From assembly GCA_938002665.1 (NCBI GenBank), contig CALLAE010000015.1, positions 1 to 64,000 on the forward strand: a stretch of DNA of 64,000 bases, read 5' to 3'. The notes beneath the pieces were generated by a model. It was not told the origin of the DNA, did no database searches, and was given only the letters and a program-made list of their open reading frames with translations. The stretch is from an uncultured Saprospiraceae bacterium. GTDB taxonomy: Bacteria; Bacteroidota; Bacteroidia; Chitinophagales; Saprospiraceae. Position numbers and translations under genes: made by a program. Shown in pieces: positions 38,077-46,917 of the stretch (position 1 is the first letter of the stretch; each line of letters opens with the position of its first letter).

Positions 38077-41000
38077 ATGTCATTACGTCTCCATGTTGTT
38101 TTAGCCTTACTATTCTTAACTATTAAGGGTTTTGGACAACAACAACCTCCCCTTCAGATTATTGCTGATGCTACCTCTATACCTGCTCCAGGAGGAACCT
38201 TGGATGTAGAGGTTAAGTTTGCAGATTTTGATGCCCTTTTCGGGTTCACTGCCTATATATTATGGGATTCTACCGTATTGGAAGTAGATACTATCCCTTT
38301 TGTAGATGCCACGACTTTACCAGGTTTTTCTAGAGCTAGTATCTCATTACCTAGCCAAAACAACTTAAATCCAGAGCAAGGTCAGACAAAGGTCTTCTGG
38401 TTTTCTGGAGCTGCATTGAGCATTCCGGATAGTACCCATCTGTTTACAATGAGATTTAATGTTGTAGGCGCTCCATGTGATACAACTTCATTCTCTATAG
38501 GTTCTGTTGGTCCTCTACCGACTCAAATGTCAGAGGCCATAGATGCAAATTTTGAAGACATAGGGATAATCATCAATGATGATGTGGTGGCTATTCCTGG
38601 CACCAACTGTGATGTTTTACCTCCAGTAGGCTTTGATCTGCTTAACGTAACTACCACTGCAGGATCTAATATCTGTATGCCTATGGTTGTCTCGAATTTT
38701 GATAGTATCAATTCTTTTTCAGGTAGTATTAACTATGATGCGACCCAGCTTAGCTATACAGGTGCTCAGAATTTTGGGATTACAGGCTTTAGCAGTGCTG
38801 ATGTTATAGATCTTGGATCTGGTGTTATAACTTATACATGGATAGATCAGTCCACTACAAATCCAGAGACACTTACTACTGGAGCAACTTTATTTGAAGT
38901 ATGCTTTGATGCTGTAGGCGCTCCTGGCTCTACAACCGTAGTCCAGATTACAGATACTCCATCAGCTATTACAGTTTCTATGGCACCTGCATCTCCTACA
39001 GGGATGAGTATACCTCTAGAATTTACAGTAGATCAGGGTATCCTCAACATACAAAATGTTGCTGCTCCAGATCCTCTTGTATTAAGATTATCTAATCTCA
39101 ATGCCGATGCTGGAACCAATGTCTGTATGCCAATTACTGTAGTTAACTTCATAGACATAACTCAGGTTAGTGCCAGTACAACATGGGACCCATCTGTATT
39201 GCAATATACTGGTGTTCAGGGCTTTAACTTGCCAAACTTTACAAGTAATAACGTAAATGCTAATAATGCAGCCACAGGAAGTCTAGGCTTCACATGGTCT
39301 GATATAACTAATAACAACCCTGCAACTCTTACCAATGGCAACTCTATCTTTGAGATCTGCTTTGATGTGGTGGGAAGTCCAGGTGCTTCGTCAGATGTAG
39401 ACTTTACTAATAGTCCGATGACCATAGCAGCTACACAAGATGGCACACCTCCTGTAGACTTAATGGTCAATACACAAAATGGATCAGTGACAGCTAACTC
39501 AATAGCAGCAGCCGGTGTGACTTTTATTCTTGGTAATGCATCAGGTGATTGTGATGATAACGTTTGTATTCCTATTACTGTAGATGGTTTTACTAATATC
39601 AATTCTGTCAATGGTAGTGTAATGTGGGACGCAGCTGAGCTGAGTTACACAGGTCTAGGCACTGTAAATCTACCAGGCTTATCTAATGCATCCGGACTGA
39701 ATACAAATAATGTGAGCAATGGAATGTTAGGTTTTTCTTGGTTAGATCTTTCAGGATCAGCTCCAGTAACACTTGCCAGTGGAGATACGATGTTAGAGGT
39801 ATGCTTTGATGTGGTAGGGAATACTTCTAACTCTAGTTCAGTCGTCAAAATGACAGGAATGCCGACCATAATATCAGTCTCAGAACAACCTGCTAACCCT
39901 GCAGATCCTTCCATCCAGCTAGACTTCACTCTTGTAGATGGAAGCTTTACAACAATGATGGGTTGTGGAGGAGGATCTATGACAGATGTCACGTTTACAG
40001 TAGGATCAGAATCAGGAGATTGTAATGATAACGTTTGTGTGCCTATCCTCGTCGATGGTTTTACGGATATCAACTCTGTCAACGGTAGTCTGATGTGGGA
40101 TGCCACTGCACTGACCTACATGGGCCTAGGAACAGTAAACTTACCAGGACTTTCTAATGCCTCAGGACTAAATACAAATAATGTTGCTAACGGAATGCTA
40201 GGTTTCTCATGGCTAGACTTGTCAGGCGCGGCTCCTGTCACCCTGCCTAGCGGAGGCACCATGCTGGAAGTTTGCTTTGATGTAACTGGGACTAATAGTG
40301 GTGCTTCTACCATAAAAATGACAGGTAATCCTACTATCATTTCGGTATCACAACAACCTCCTAATCCTGCTGACCCGTCTATTCAGTTAGACTTTGATCT
40401 CGTGGATGGTAGCTTTACGATTGGGAGTGGATGTACAACGACTATGCCAGTGGATTCTGTAGAATTTATCTTTTTAGATGTCTGTGCTGGCCTTAATGAT
40501 GCAACAGTTTGCGTCCCTCTTACCGTAAATAATTTTGAAAGAATAGCGCAGGTAGATTTCAGTTTGATGTGGGACCCTGCTGTCTTAGGTTTTGATGAGT
40601 TTCAGAATGTTGCTTTGACAGGATTCAATGCACTTAGTAGTCTCAATGTAAGTATGATTGCTGATGGACAGTTGTCCTTTAGCTGGTTTGATGATTCTGG
40701 TGCCAATCCAGAAACTGTTGCAGATGGTAACACTGTAATGGAAGTCTGTTTTGATGTGTTGGGCGGAGACGGATCTTCATCAAATATTACTCTTTTTGAT
40801 GGCCTCTCAGTAGGCCTTACTGATATCGCAATCGGTCAGGCTGATACAGATCCTACTGTGCCAGTCATGACGGTGCCGCATACAGTAGAAGCTGGTACAG
40901 TAACTATGGGTGGTAAAAATCCAGGAGATTTCCATTTGTCAGTAGGAGAGGTAACTACCAATAGTACTTCAGAGCTGGCTTGTGTAGACTTTAATGTGTC

Positions 41001-43716
41001 TGGTTTTACTGATATCATTATCACTGAATGGAATATACAATGGGATCCATCTAATCTTTGTTTTAATTCAGTTACTAATATTAACACAGCTGTCCCTTCA
41101 CTGACACCGATAAGATTTGATTCTAGTACTCCAGGAATTTTGAAACTGGCTTGGTCAGATCCCAATCTTGCTGGAAAGACAATTCCTGATGGAGATACGT
41201 ACTACACAGTCTGTTTTGATAATAAAATGCAATGTGGCGGAACGACACCTGTAAATGTATTAGTTGACGCAGGGCAAGCGGCTTTCTTCGAAGTCGTTGC
41301 AGAAGAAAATCCGACAACCCCTCTTGCTTATACGAGTGATGATGGGGCAGTCTCTGTGATATGTGCACCAGGTATGTTGATGTTTGATGGAGATGCAAGT
41401 ATTACCAATCCTAGTTGTAGTTCTGGACCTCAGAATACAGGTTCTATTTCTGTAAATTATAAGCCCGGCACGGCTCCTCATAATTGTAGTTGGACTGGAC
41501 CGAATGGCTTTGCACAGAGTGGCATTTGCACAGGAAATAATACAACAATCTCAGCCCTAAGTCCAGGAACGTACTTTTTGACCATAACAGATGACAATGG
41601 CGTGACTATTAGTGATAGTTATGTCATAAATAACGGACCAACCATTAATCTTAATGCAGTAGTAACACCTGTCACCTGTGATGCACAAGGTAATATTACC
41701 CTAGGTAGTATAGTCGTTAATCCTTCAGGAGGACAAGCGCCTTATACACAAACCCCGACAGCAAACAATCTGATAGGCCTTAATGTCGGCAGCTACCCTG
41801 TAGTTGTGAGAGATGCTAATGGATGTTCTACAGAACAGCGATTTGAGATTTTAGATAATTGTGTAGTCACTCCGATAAATTGTTCTGCAACGGCGACACC
41901 AGCTACGAGTTGTGGTTGTACTGGAACCATTACGGCAACAGCTACCGGTGGGGTAGGTCCTTATCAATTTACTTATTTTCCAAGTATTTCTAGTGTTAAC
42001 GCAGTTTGTCCTGGCACCTATACTATAACATGTACAGATAGCCGTGGAAATTCAAATACTTCTACAGTCTTTGTAGGAGAGATAGACATGGGAGAACCGC
42101 AGATATTAATAAGTAATATCAGACCAGGTAGTTCTTGTACTGGAGTCGGTGGAGGCGCTGATATAGAGATTTCAGGAGGATGTCCGCCATATAATTGTAG
42201 GATGGGTCTAATTGTAAATGGAGTCAAAGGTGGGTCTATGCCTTGTTCTTCCAGCAATAATATTTTACCAGGAGATTATTATGTAGAGCTTATAGATAAC
42301 CTTGGCAACATTATTACAGAAACACAGTTTACAATTCCGGAACTGAATTTCAATCCACCTGTTGCTGATGTCCAAGTTGTTTCTCAACCGGGGCCTTGTA
42401 GCTATGATCTAGAAGGATCAGTTAGTGTAGGAGCGAGTGCTGGTTGTATGCCATACTCTGTAGATATCATTCCGAGCGATGGCAATGCACAGAATCCTTC
42501 TTTTCTAAATGTAGCTGCTAATCAAGTGTACAGTTTGCCATCAGGCATGTATGATGTCATAGTGAGTGACAATAGCACCGCACAGCCAATTACAACTAAC
42601 ATAACCATCGCCAGTCCACCTCCAGCACCTATGCCAGGTGAAATGATGGTGTCTGATAGTTGTGTCGTGACTTTACCTTTCTCAGGAGGGAATCCTCCTT
42701 TATCCTTTGAGTGGTATAATAGTTCTGATTCCCTAGTCGGTACAGGCGAAACGATTAATCTTGTTGATTTAGTAAATGCAGTGCCAGATACTGTGACGAT
42801 AACTGAAGTATTCAATATTGTAGTCAGAGATACTTTGGGTTGTGTTCATAATTTCACCCAGACAGTAGAATGTGGAGGTCTTATAGACACAGGTACAGGT
42901 GAATGTCCTTTGTTTTGGTCAGATGTATTGGGTGGCACGACAAGCTGTGCTGGTGAGCAATTGTGTGAGGGTTCGGTGTCAGGTACTATAGAGCAGTGTG
43001 AAGGTTTTGGACCATATACGATTACTGTCAAAGATCAAGCAGGACAATCCTTTACTGTGATACAAGAAGAAACAGGGCCATTTATGTTTTCAGGCCTTTG
43101 TGCAGGAAGCTATGGAGTCATGGTTACAGATGCTGAAGGTGTAGACTGGAACCTCGGAACCAATCTTATAGTAGATGCACCTGAGCCATTGGTAGTAGAT
43201 ATATCATTAGAAGGTTGCGATGAGGATGATAATGGTTTTTTAGAGGTAGAGGCAATTGGAGGAACTGAAGGTTATAACTATAGCTGGACTTACCAAGGTG
43301 ATACAATAGGTACAGATAGTCCTATCTTAGAAAATCTTGAAGATGGAGCTTATTTCTTAGATGTAATAGATGCCAATGGTTGTCTAGAGTCTAAAGTGTA
43401 CAACATAGATTGTGATGTGCTGCCGCCTCCTCCTTCAGGTGACTGCGAAGGCACTCCAGTTATAACACCAGGCAATGACGACCTTAATGAGGTGCTCTTT
43501 ATTGATTGTGTGCCTTTCGGAGATTATGAGCTGAAGGTGTATGACAGATGGGGGAGACTAGTGCATGGCAGTCTGGCATACAATAATGACTGGAATGGAG
43601 TAGACCAGGATGGTTCTGAGTTAGGAGAGGGTGCTTACTATTGGGTGCTGCTTTCTACAGACGGAGATAATACGACAGTCAATAAAGGCACCGTGACAAT
43701 TTTAAGAAACAGATAA
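38077..43716 (+). CDS. Cell-surface scaffold-like protein: seven cohesin-like modules, SprB-like repeats, CHU_C C-terminus
   Basis: 1879 aa. Signal peptide about 1-21. Seven tandem cohesin-like modules cover residues about 22-1097. About eight SprB/PKD-like modules (about 1105-1785) follow, with typical endings such as LSPGTYFLTITDDNG and LEDGAYFLDVIDANG. The last 90 residues (VITPGNDDLNEVLF, VYDRWGRLVHG, NDWNGVDQDGSELGEGAYYW) are a gliding-motility-type CHU_C, a type B T9SS signal. It is followed 28 bp later by a PorP/SprF gene, the arrangement seen for SprB-SprF. Inferred: an SprF-dependent surface protein that may bind dockerin-bearing partners. Confidence 0.88.
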   Translation: MSLRLHVVLALLFLTIKGFGQQQPPLQIIADATSIPAPGGTLDVEVKFADFDALFGFTAYILWDSTVLEVDTIPFVDATTLPGFSRASISLPSQNNLNPEQGQTKVFWFSGAALSIPDSTHLFTMRFNVVGAPCDTTSFSIGSVGPLPTQMSEAIDANFEDIGIIINDDVVAIPGTNCDVLPPVGFDLLNVTTTAGSNICMPMVVSNFDSINSFSGSINYDATQLSYTGAQNFGITGFSSADVIDLGSGVITYTWIDQSTTNPETLTTGATLFEVCFDAVGAPGSTTVVQITDTPSAITVSMAPASPTGMSIPLEFTVDQGILNIQNVAAPDPLVLRLSNLNADAGTNVCMPITVVNFIDITQVSASTTWDPSVLQYTGVQGFNLPNFTSNNVNANNAATGSLGFTWSDITNNNPATLTNGNSIFEICFDVVGSPGASSDVDFTNSPMTIAATQDGTPPVDLMVNTQNGSVTANSIAAAGVTFILGNASGDCDDNVCIPITVDGFTNINSVNGSVMWDAAELSYTGLGTVNLPGLSNASGLNTNNVSNGMLGFSWLDLSGSAPVTLASGDTMLEVCFDVVGNTSNSSSVVKMTGMPTIISVSEQPANPADPSIQLDFTLVDGSFTTMMGCGGGSMTDVTFTVGSESGDCNDNVCVPILVDGFTDINSVNGSLMWDATALTYMGLGTVNLPGLSNASGLNTNNVANGMLGFSWLDLSGAAPVTLPSGGTMLEVCFDVTGTNSGASTIKMTGNPTIISVSQQPPNPADPSIQLDFDLVDGSFTIGSGCTTTMPVDSVEFIFLDVCAGLNDATVCVPLTVNNFERIAQVDFSLMWDPAVLGFDEFQNVALTGFNALSSLNVSMIADGQLSFSWFDDSGANPETVADGNTVMEVCFDVLGGDGSSSNITLFDGLSVGLTDIAIGQADTDPTVPVMTVPHTVEAGTVTMGGKNPGDFHLSVGEVTTNSTSELACVDFNVSGFTDIIITEWNIQWDPSNLCFNSVTNINTAVPSLTPIRFDSSTPGILKLAWSDPNLAGKTIPDGDTYYTVCFDNKMQCGGTTPVNVLVDAGQAAFFEVVAEENPTTPLAYTSDDGAVSVICAPGMLMFDGDASITNPSCSSGPQNTGSISVNYKPGTAPHNCSWTGPNGFAQSGICTGNNTTISALSPGTYFLTITDDNGVTISDSYVINNGPTINLNAVVTPVTCDAQGNITLGSIVVNPSGGQAPYTQTPTANNLIGLNVGSYPVVVRDANGCSTEQRFEILDNCVVTPINCSATATPATSCGCTGTITATATGGVGPYQFTYFPSISSVNAVCPGTYTITCTDSRGNSNTSTVFVGEIDMGEPQILISNIRPGSSCTGVGGGADIEISGGCPPYNCRMGLIVNGVKGGSMPCSSSNNILPGDYYVELIDNLGNIITETQFTIPELNFNPPVADVQVVSQPGPCSYDLEGSVSVGASAGCMPYSVDIIPSDGNAQNPSFLNVAANQVYSLPSGMYDVIVSDNSTAQPITTNITIASPPPAPMPGEMMVSDSCVVTLPFSGGNPPLSFEWYNSSDSLVGTGETINLVDLVNAVPDTVTITEVFNIVVRDTLGCVHNFTQTVECGGLIDTGTGECPLFWSDVLGGTTSCAGEQLCEGSVSGTIEQCEGFGPYTITVKDQAGQSFTVIQEETGPFMFSGLCAGSYGVMVTDAEGVDWNLGTNLIVDAPEPLVVDISLEGCDEDDNGFLEVEAIGGTEGYNYSWTYQGDTIGTDSPILENLEDGAYFLDVIDANGCLESKVYNIDCDVLPPPPSGDCEGTPVITPGNDDLNEVLFIDCVPFGDYELKVYDRWGRLVHGSLAYNNDWNGVDQDGSELGEGAYYWVLLSTDGDNTTVNKGTVTILRNR
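38140..41370 (+). repeat. Seven tandem cohesin-like modules
   Basis: Units of about 150 residues start near residues 22, 184, 334, 481, 638, 795 and 952. The shared pattern is V-C-(I/V/M)-P-(I/L)-x-V near the start, then W-D-x-x-x-L-x-Y, a middle G-x-(L/I)-x-(F/Y)-x-W and a closing E-V-C-F-D-V. Units 4 and 5 (39517-39970 and 39988-40440) are close duplicates in protein, sharing VNLPGLSNASGLNTNNV, but differ at many silent sites. The pattern corresponds to the cohesin fold family; binding ability cannot be read from sequence alone. Confidence 0.8.
41398..43430 (+). repeat. About eight SprB/PKD-like modules
   Basis: Units of 65-90 residues, each with an early cysteine, a central GGxxPY-like strand and a closing G-x-Y-x-(V/L)-x-(V/I)-x-D. 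Examples are GGQAPYTQTP, GGVGPYQFTYF and GSYPVVVRDANGC. They diverge more than the cohesin-like units. Similar modules make up most of SprB, the mobile gliding adhesin of flavobacteria. Confidence 0.7.
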
Positions 43717-43744
43717 TCAAAATACAACTTAATAAAGACTTAGC

Positions 43745-44722
43745 ATGAAACGATTACTATTTGTTTTTATCCTTTTAGCTGTTGTGAGTAGCGCGGTGGC
43801 ACAAGTAAGGTATTTTGATGAAAGATATGTTTCTACCTTATCTTTTCTTAATCCAGTACTCATTAATCCTGGAGCGACCGGTAATGCCGGCACCCATCAG
43901 GTTATCGTAAACTATAAGAATAAGTGGGCGACCTTTCCTGGTACGCCTAAATCTTATTTAGTCAGTTATGATGGTCCAGTGGCAGATAGGTTAGGCTTTG
44001 GAGTACTTGCTTCTTCTGATACCAATGGCAGCCTCGAGACTACAAAACTTCAGGGCTCTCTGTCATATACTATTGAATCACCTAAAAATGTCATTGGAGC
44101 AGGCTTCTCTGCAGAATATATTAATCATAATCTAGCAGGAGATGTGCTTACCCATAGATACGTAGATGCTGGCGATGCTATTATTCTGGATAGAAGTGCT
44201 GGTAATGGTTTCTTTGATGTCAGCGTAGGAGCTCAGGGTCTATACGATAAGACGATAAGTTATGGTATTTCTTTACCTTCTTTAGTGAGTTCTAGTATAG
44301 GGAATAGTGATGATACATTTACCAGAGAAATAGGCTTCATTGCTAATGTCGGGTACATATATTCTAGTGGTGATGCGACTTTTGAGCCTTCCGTTTTTGT
44401 AAAGCAACTGAATAACGTACCATTCCATGCAGATATCAATTTGCTAGGCAGATTTATAGATGACAAGTTAAGGGGAGGCATTACTTATACTGTAGGTGGT
44501 GATAAGCGTCTAGGCTTTCTAGTCGGTGCTACCTTTAATGCTATGGGTCTTAACTACAGTTATAATGCGAGTAGACATGACTTTCAGACTTATAACAATG
44601 GGTCACATGAATTTTCCTTACGTTTTGATATAGGTGGTGGTAAGAAGAAGGTGGATGCAGAGGGAATGGAGATGATGCCAGAGACGAAGACAGAGCGAGT
44701 ACTGGAAGGAATAAATAATTAA
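43745..44722 (+). CDS. PorP/SprF family type IX secretion membrane protein
   Basis: 325 aa with a signal peptide (1-19, ending SSAVAQ). The mature protein begins with the family hallmark SFLNPVLINPGATGNAG, followed by a 14-strand-type outer-membrane barrel pattern (YKNKWATFPGTPKSYLVSYD, FGVLASSDTNGSLETTK). In flavobacteria SprF is needed to deliver SprB, and PorP/SprF genes usually lie just after genes for type B (CHU_C) cargo. Its position 28 bp downstream of the cohesin-repeat gene makes it the likely dedicated partner. The C-terminal tail (about 300-325) is charged and probably periplasmic. Confidence 0.93.
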   Translation: MKRLLFVFILLAVVSSAVAQVRYFDERYVSTLSFLNPVLINPGATGNAGTHQVIVNYKNKWATFPGTPKSYLVSYDGPVADRLGFGVLASSDTNGSLETTKLQGSLSYTIESPKNVIGAGFSAEYINHNLAGDVLTHRYVDAGDAIILDRSAGNGFFDVSVGAQGLYDKTISYGISLPSLVSSSIGNSDDTFTREIGFIANVGYIYSSGDATFEPSVFVKQLNNVPFHADINLLGRFIDDKLRGGITYTVGGDKRLGFLVGATFNAMGLNYSYNASRHDFQTYNNGSHEFSLRFDIGGGKKKVDAEGMEMMPETKTERVLEGINN

Positions 44723-45066
44723 AATCACAGATAGTGTTCAATATACGGTTACTATATATTAAAAAAATAATATATATGAAATATACCAATACGATGGTAC
44801 TTCGAACCTAGATTGAAAAACTATCTTTGTCAAGAATAATAGTGTGCCCATGGTATGCTATTACACTAAGCATATATTTTAAAAGGACGATCTTAAGAAG
44901 AAAGACGAAATCATCTTCAGATAATCCTAAACAAGTTTGGTTAATAAAGATGCGGCAGTAGTGTTGTGTCTCGGTTAGAAAACCACAATGCTGGCTACAG
45001 TCGGTATTGATTCTATTTATAGTATTATTTGATTATTAAACTTATTTATTCTAAAAACTCAATCTC
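44723..45066 (+). other. Long leader region upstream of the small secreted protein gene
   Basis: 344 bp with no gene. It contains a candidate promoter at 44822-44829 and, just after it, two hairpins that cannot form together: TAGTGT (44840-44845) with ACACTA (44863-44868), and TATGCT (44854-44859) with AGCATA (44869-44874). The implied 5' untranslated region is about 230 nt. No known riboswitch was recognised. Confidence 0.4.
44822..44829 (+). promoter_or_regulatory. Candidate -7 promoter element
   Basis: TATCTTTG matches TAnnTTTG exactly. A TTCG at 44801 could be a degenerate -33 element at 17 bp spacing. It would drive the small protein gene and the giant adhesin gene after it. Confidence 0.45.
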
Positions 45067-45537
45067 ATGAGAAAAGCGTACAACGTTTACACAATTATTG
45101 AGAAAACCAGCATGCGTGCGGCCTTCAGAAAGTTTACTCTGTTGTTCGCTTTCGGTGTTTGTTTTCTAGGGTTACAAAATCAGGGGTCTGCTCAGATTTA
45201 CTCATTTGATCAAGCAGCAGCTAATGCTCCAACTGATTATTCTTTTTTAAGGTCGTTTGATTTCGCACTCACTGGTGAGGATGCAGCTAGCGTATTGAGA
45301 AATCAATTGAGAGTTGTTATGAATTCTCCAACTGAGACCGATACACAAGATTTGGACGGGCTTGTAAGAGGTAATTTTCTAAAATCTGCTATCGATAACT
45401 TGATGCGTGATGATGAAGTTTATGCTTCGTTAGGAAAAGCTTTCTTGGCAACAAGTATTGAGCCTTATGTTAAGAATAATCCCACAAGCATTGATCTACA
45501 AGGTATAGTTGAAGGCTATGCTAGGTTGCTTGATTAA
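45067..45537 (+). CDS. Small secreted protein of unknown function
   Basis: 156 aa. A long signal peptide (1-43, hydrophobic core LLFAFGVCFLGL, ending GSAQ); a second ATG at residue 16 could give a shorter form. The mature 113 residues are mainly helical and acidic (SFLRSFDFALTGEDAASVLR, LKSAIDNLMRDDEVYASLG) with no cysteine and no T9SS sorting domain. No family recognised. It precedes the giant adhesin by 48 bp and shares with it the leader sequence just before the ATG, so the two are probably one operon and functionally linked. Confidence 0.7.
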   Translation: MRKAYNVYTIIEKTSMRAAFRKFTLLFAFGVCFLGLQNQGSAQIYSFDQAAANAPTDYSFLRSFDFALTGEDAASVLRNQLRVVMNSPTETDTQDLDGLVRGNFLKSAIDNLMRDDEVYASLGKAFLATSIEPYVKNNPTSIDLQGIVEGYARLLD

Positions 45538-45585
45538 TAAAATATGAATTCTAAAGAAAAATTCGATTATACAAAACTCAATCTT

Positions 45586-46746
45586 ATGAAAAAGATTTTT
45601 AATTTATTTACTAAACAAGTGGCTTTCGCTTTCGCGTTTATGCTATCTGTTGGTATGTTATCAGCACAATGTCCAGCTGGACAGACAAATGTTGATATAA
45701 CATATGCTACGGGTGGTTTTAACGGTGAGAATGGTTGGTCACTATATGACAAAACAACTGGTACGGAGTTGGCATGTGATGCCATGAATCCTTCAGCTGG
45801 AGTTACTTCTGTCTGTGTGACAGATAATAACAACATCTGCTTGGTGACCTTCGAGACCTTCGGTGATGGATGGTGTGCACCTGCTGCAATCACTATTGCT
45901 GTTAATGAAGATGCTAGTGTGAATGCATGTGAGTCACCTAATGGTGCTGAGCCTGGTACAAATGTATTACTGTACGATAGTATGGTTGATGGTGGTATCG
46001 CTTCTGGTACGCCTGCTTATGCTTGTACTGGTGATCCTATCGCTGCTGGAGGATTTTCTACTTTCGCATTTAGGACTTACTGTCCTACTTGTGCGATAGT
46101 TTGTCCTGATGACATAGTGGTGGAGAATGCTCCTGGAACATGTGAGTCTACTCCGGTAGCTATAGCAGATCCTACATTCTTCCCTGATGGTTGTAATCTT
46201 GAGACGCCGGTAGACACTTCTGTGTTAATGGTTAGTACGACACCTTCTGGATTTGGTACTTTGCCAGCCAATTCAGGTGTTGTTGACACTGCAATTGTTA
46301 GTATTCCTATTCCTGCAGCAGCTTGTATGCCTTTGGTGTCTTGTCAACTAGAAGTATGTATTGATATCATATTGGAAGGTGATTTTAGTTTAGGTGCAAC
46401 AACCGAAGAGGTTAGTGTTGCTATTCCTGAGCTAGGAGGTTTTACATATACTACTGTAAATCAAGGTGACTGTAATCAAGTTACAATTGGTACAGTATGT
46501 CTTGATGCAGATCAATGGTTAGCAGTTAGCGACGATTGTGCTATAGACGTCACCTTCACGCAAGATGATGGTACAACATTTTTCAATCCTACCCTATGTG
46601 GTACTGATGGTGTAGTTCTAGAGTTTTCTCTATTCACTGAATGTGATATATTTAACACAACAGGTTTAGCAGCAGATGGAGTTTATCCTGTGGGATGTAC
46701 TGAGGTATGTTACTTGGGAACTGGTTCAGGTACTGGTTCTGGATGA
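45586..46746 (+). CDS. N-terminal part of giant T9SS adhesin, ended by an in-frame TGA
   Basis: 386 codons from the ATG at 45586. That start gives a standard signal peptide (MKKIFNLFTKQVAFAFAFML to LSAQ) and is preceded by a 16-bp sequence nearly identical to the one before the 45067 start; the upstream in-frame ATG at 45544 is less likely. After an N-terminal cysteine-containing beta domain (about 30-160) comes an HYR-like module (PDDIVVENAPGTC) with an internal insert. The frame stops at TGA 46744-46746 inside that module, after a Gly/Ser/Thr repeat, and continues open in the same frame to 52911. It is best treated as one gene with the next entry. Confidence 0.75.
   Translation: MKKIFNLFTKQVAFAFAFMLSVGMLSAQCPAGQTNVDITYATGGFNGENGWSLYDKTTGTELACDAMNPSAGVTSVCVTDNNNICLVTFETFGDGWCAPAAITIAVNEDASVNACESPNGAEPGTNVLLYDSMVDGGIASGTPAYACTGDPIAAGGFSTFAFRTYCPTCAIVCPDDIVVENAPGTCESTPVAIADPTFFPDGCNLETPVDTSVLMVSTTPSGFGTLPANSGVVDTAIVSIPIPAAACMPLVSCQLEVCIDIILEGDFSLGATTEEVSVAIPELGGFTYTTVNQGDCNQVTIGTVCLDADQWLAVSDDCAIDVTFTQDDGTTFFNPTLCGTDGVVLEFSLFTECDIFNTTGLAADGVYPVGCTEVCYLGTGSGTGSG
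46744..46746 (+). other. In-frame TGA within the giant adhesin gene
   Basis: Reads GGT TCT GGA TGA GAT CCT. Upstream lies VYPVGCTEVCYLGTGSG and downstream DPISCCFDVVVLDTEDPVI, which together form one normal HYR module. Codon 387 of the 45586 start. Confidence 0.85.
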
Positions 46747-46917
46747 GATCCTATTTCTTGCTGTTTTGATGTTGTAGTTCTAGATACAGAAGATCCAGTA
46801 ATCACTGCTCCTGGAGACTTTACTTTCAACTTAGGAAGTGGAGAATGTTGTTCACTATATGATTTCCAAGTATTAGGTACGGATAATTGTCCATTACCTC
46901 CTAACGGAATTGATGAG

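Noticed and set aside
38140-43430. CRISPR-like or DNA-level tandem repeats
   Set aside because: The repetition is at protein level, with units of about 65-160 codons and diverged DNA; there are no short identical repeats with spacers.
46744-46746. TGA read as selenocysteine or tryptophan
   Set aside because: No selenocysteine hairpin was evident directly after the TGA, and TGA serves as a stop for other genes in this window.
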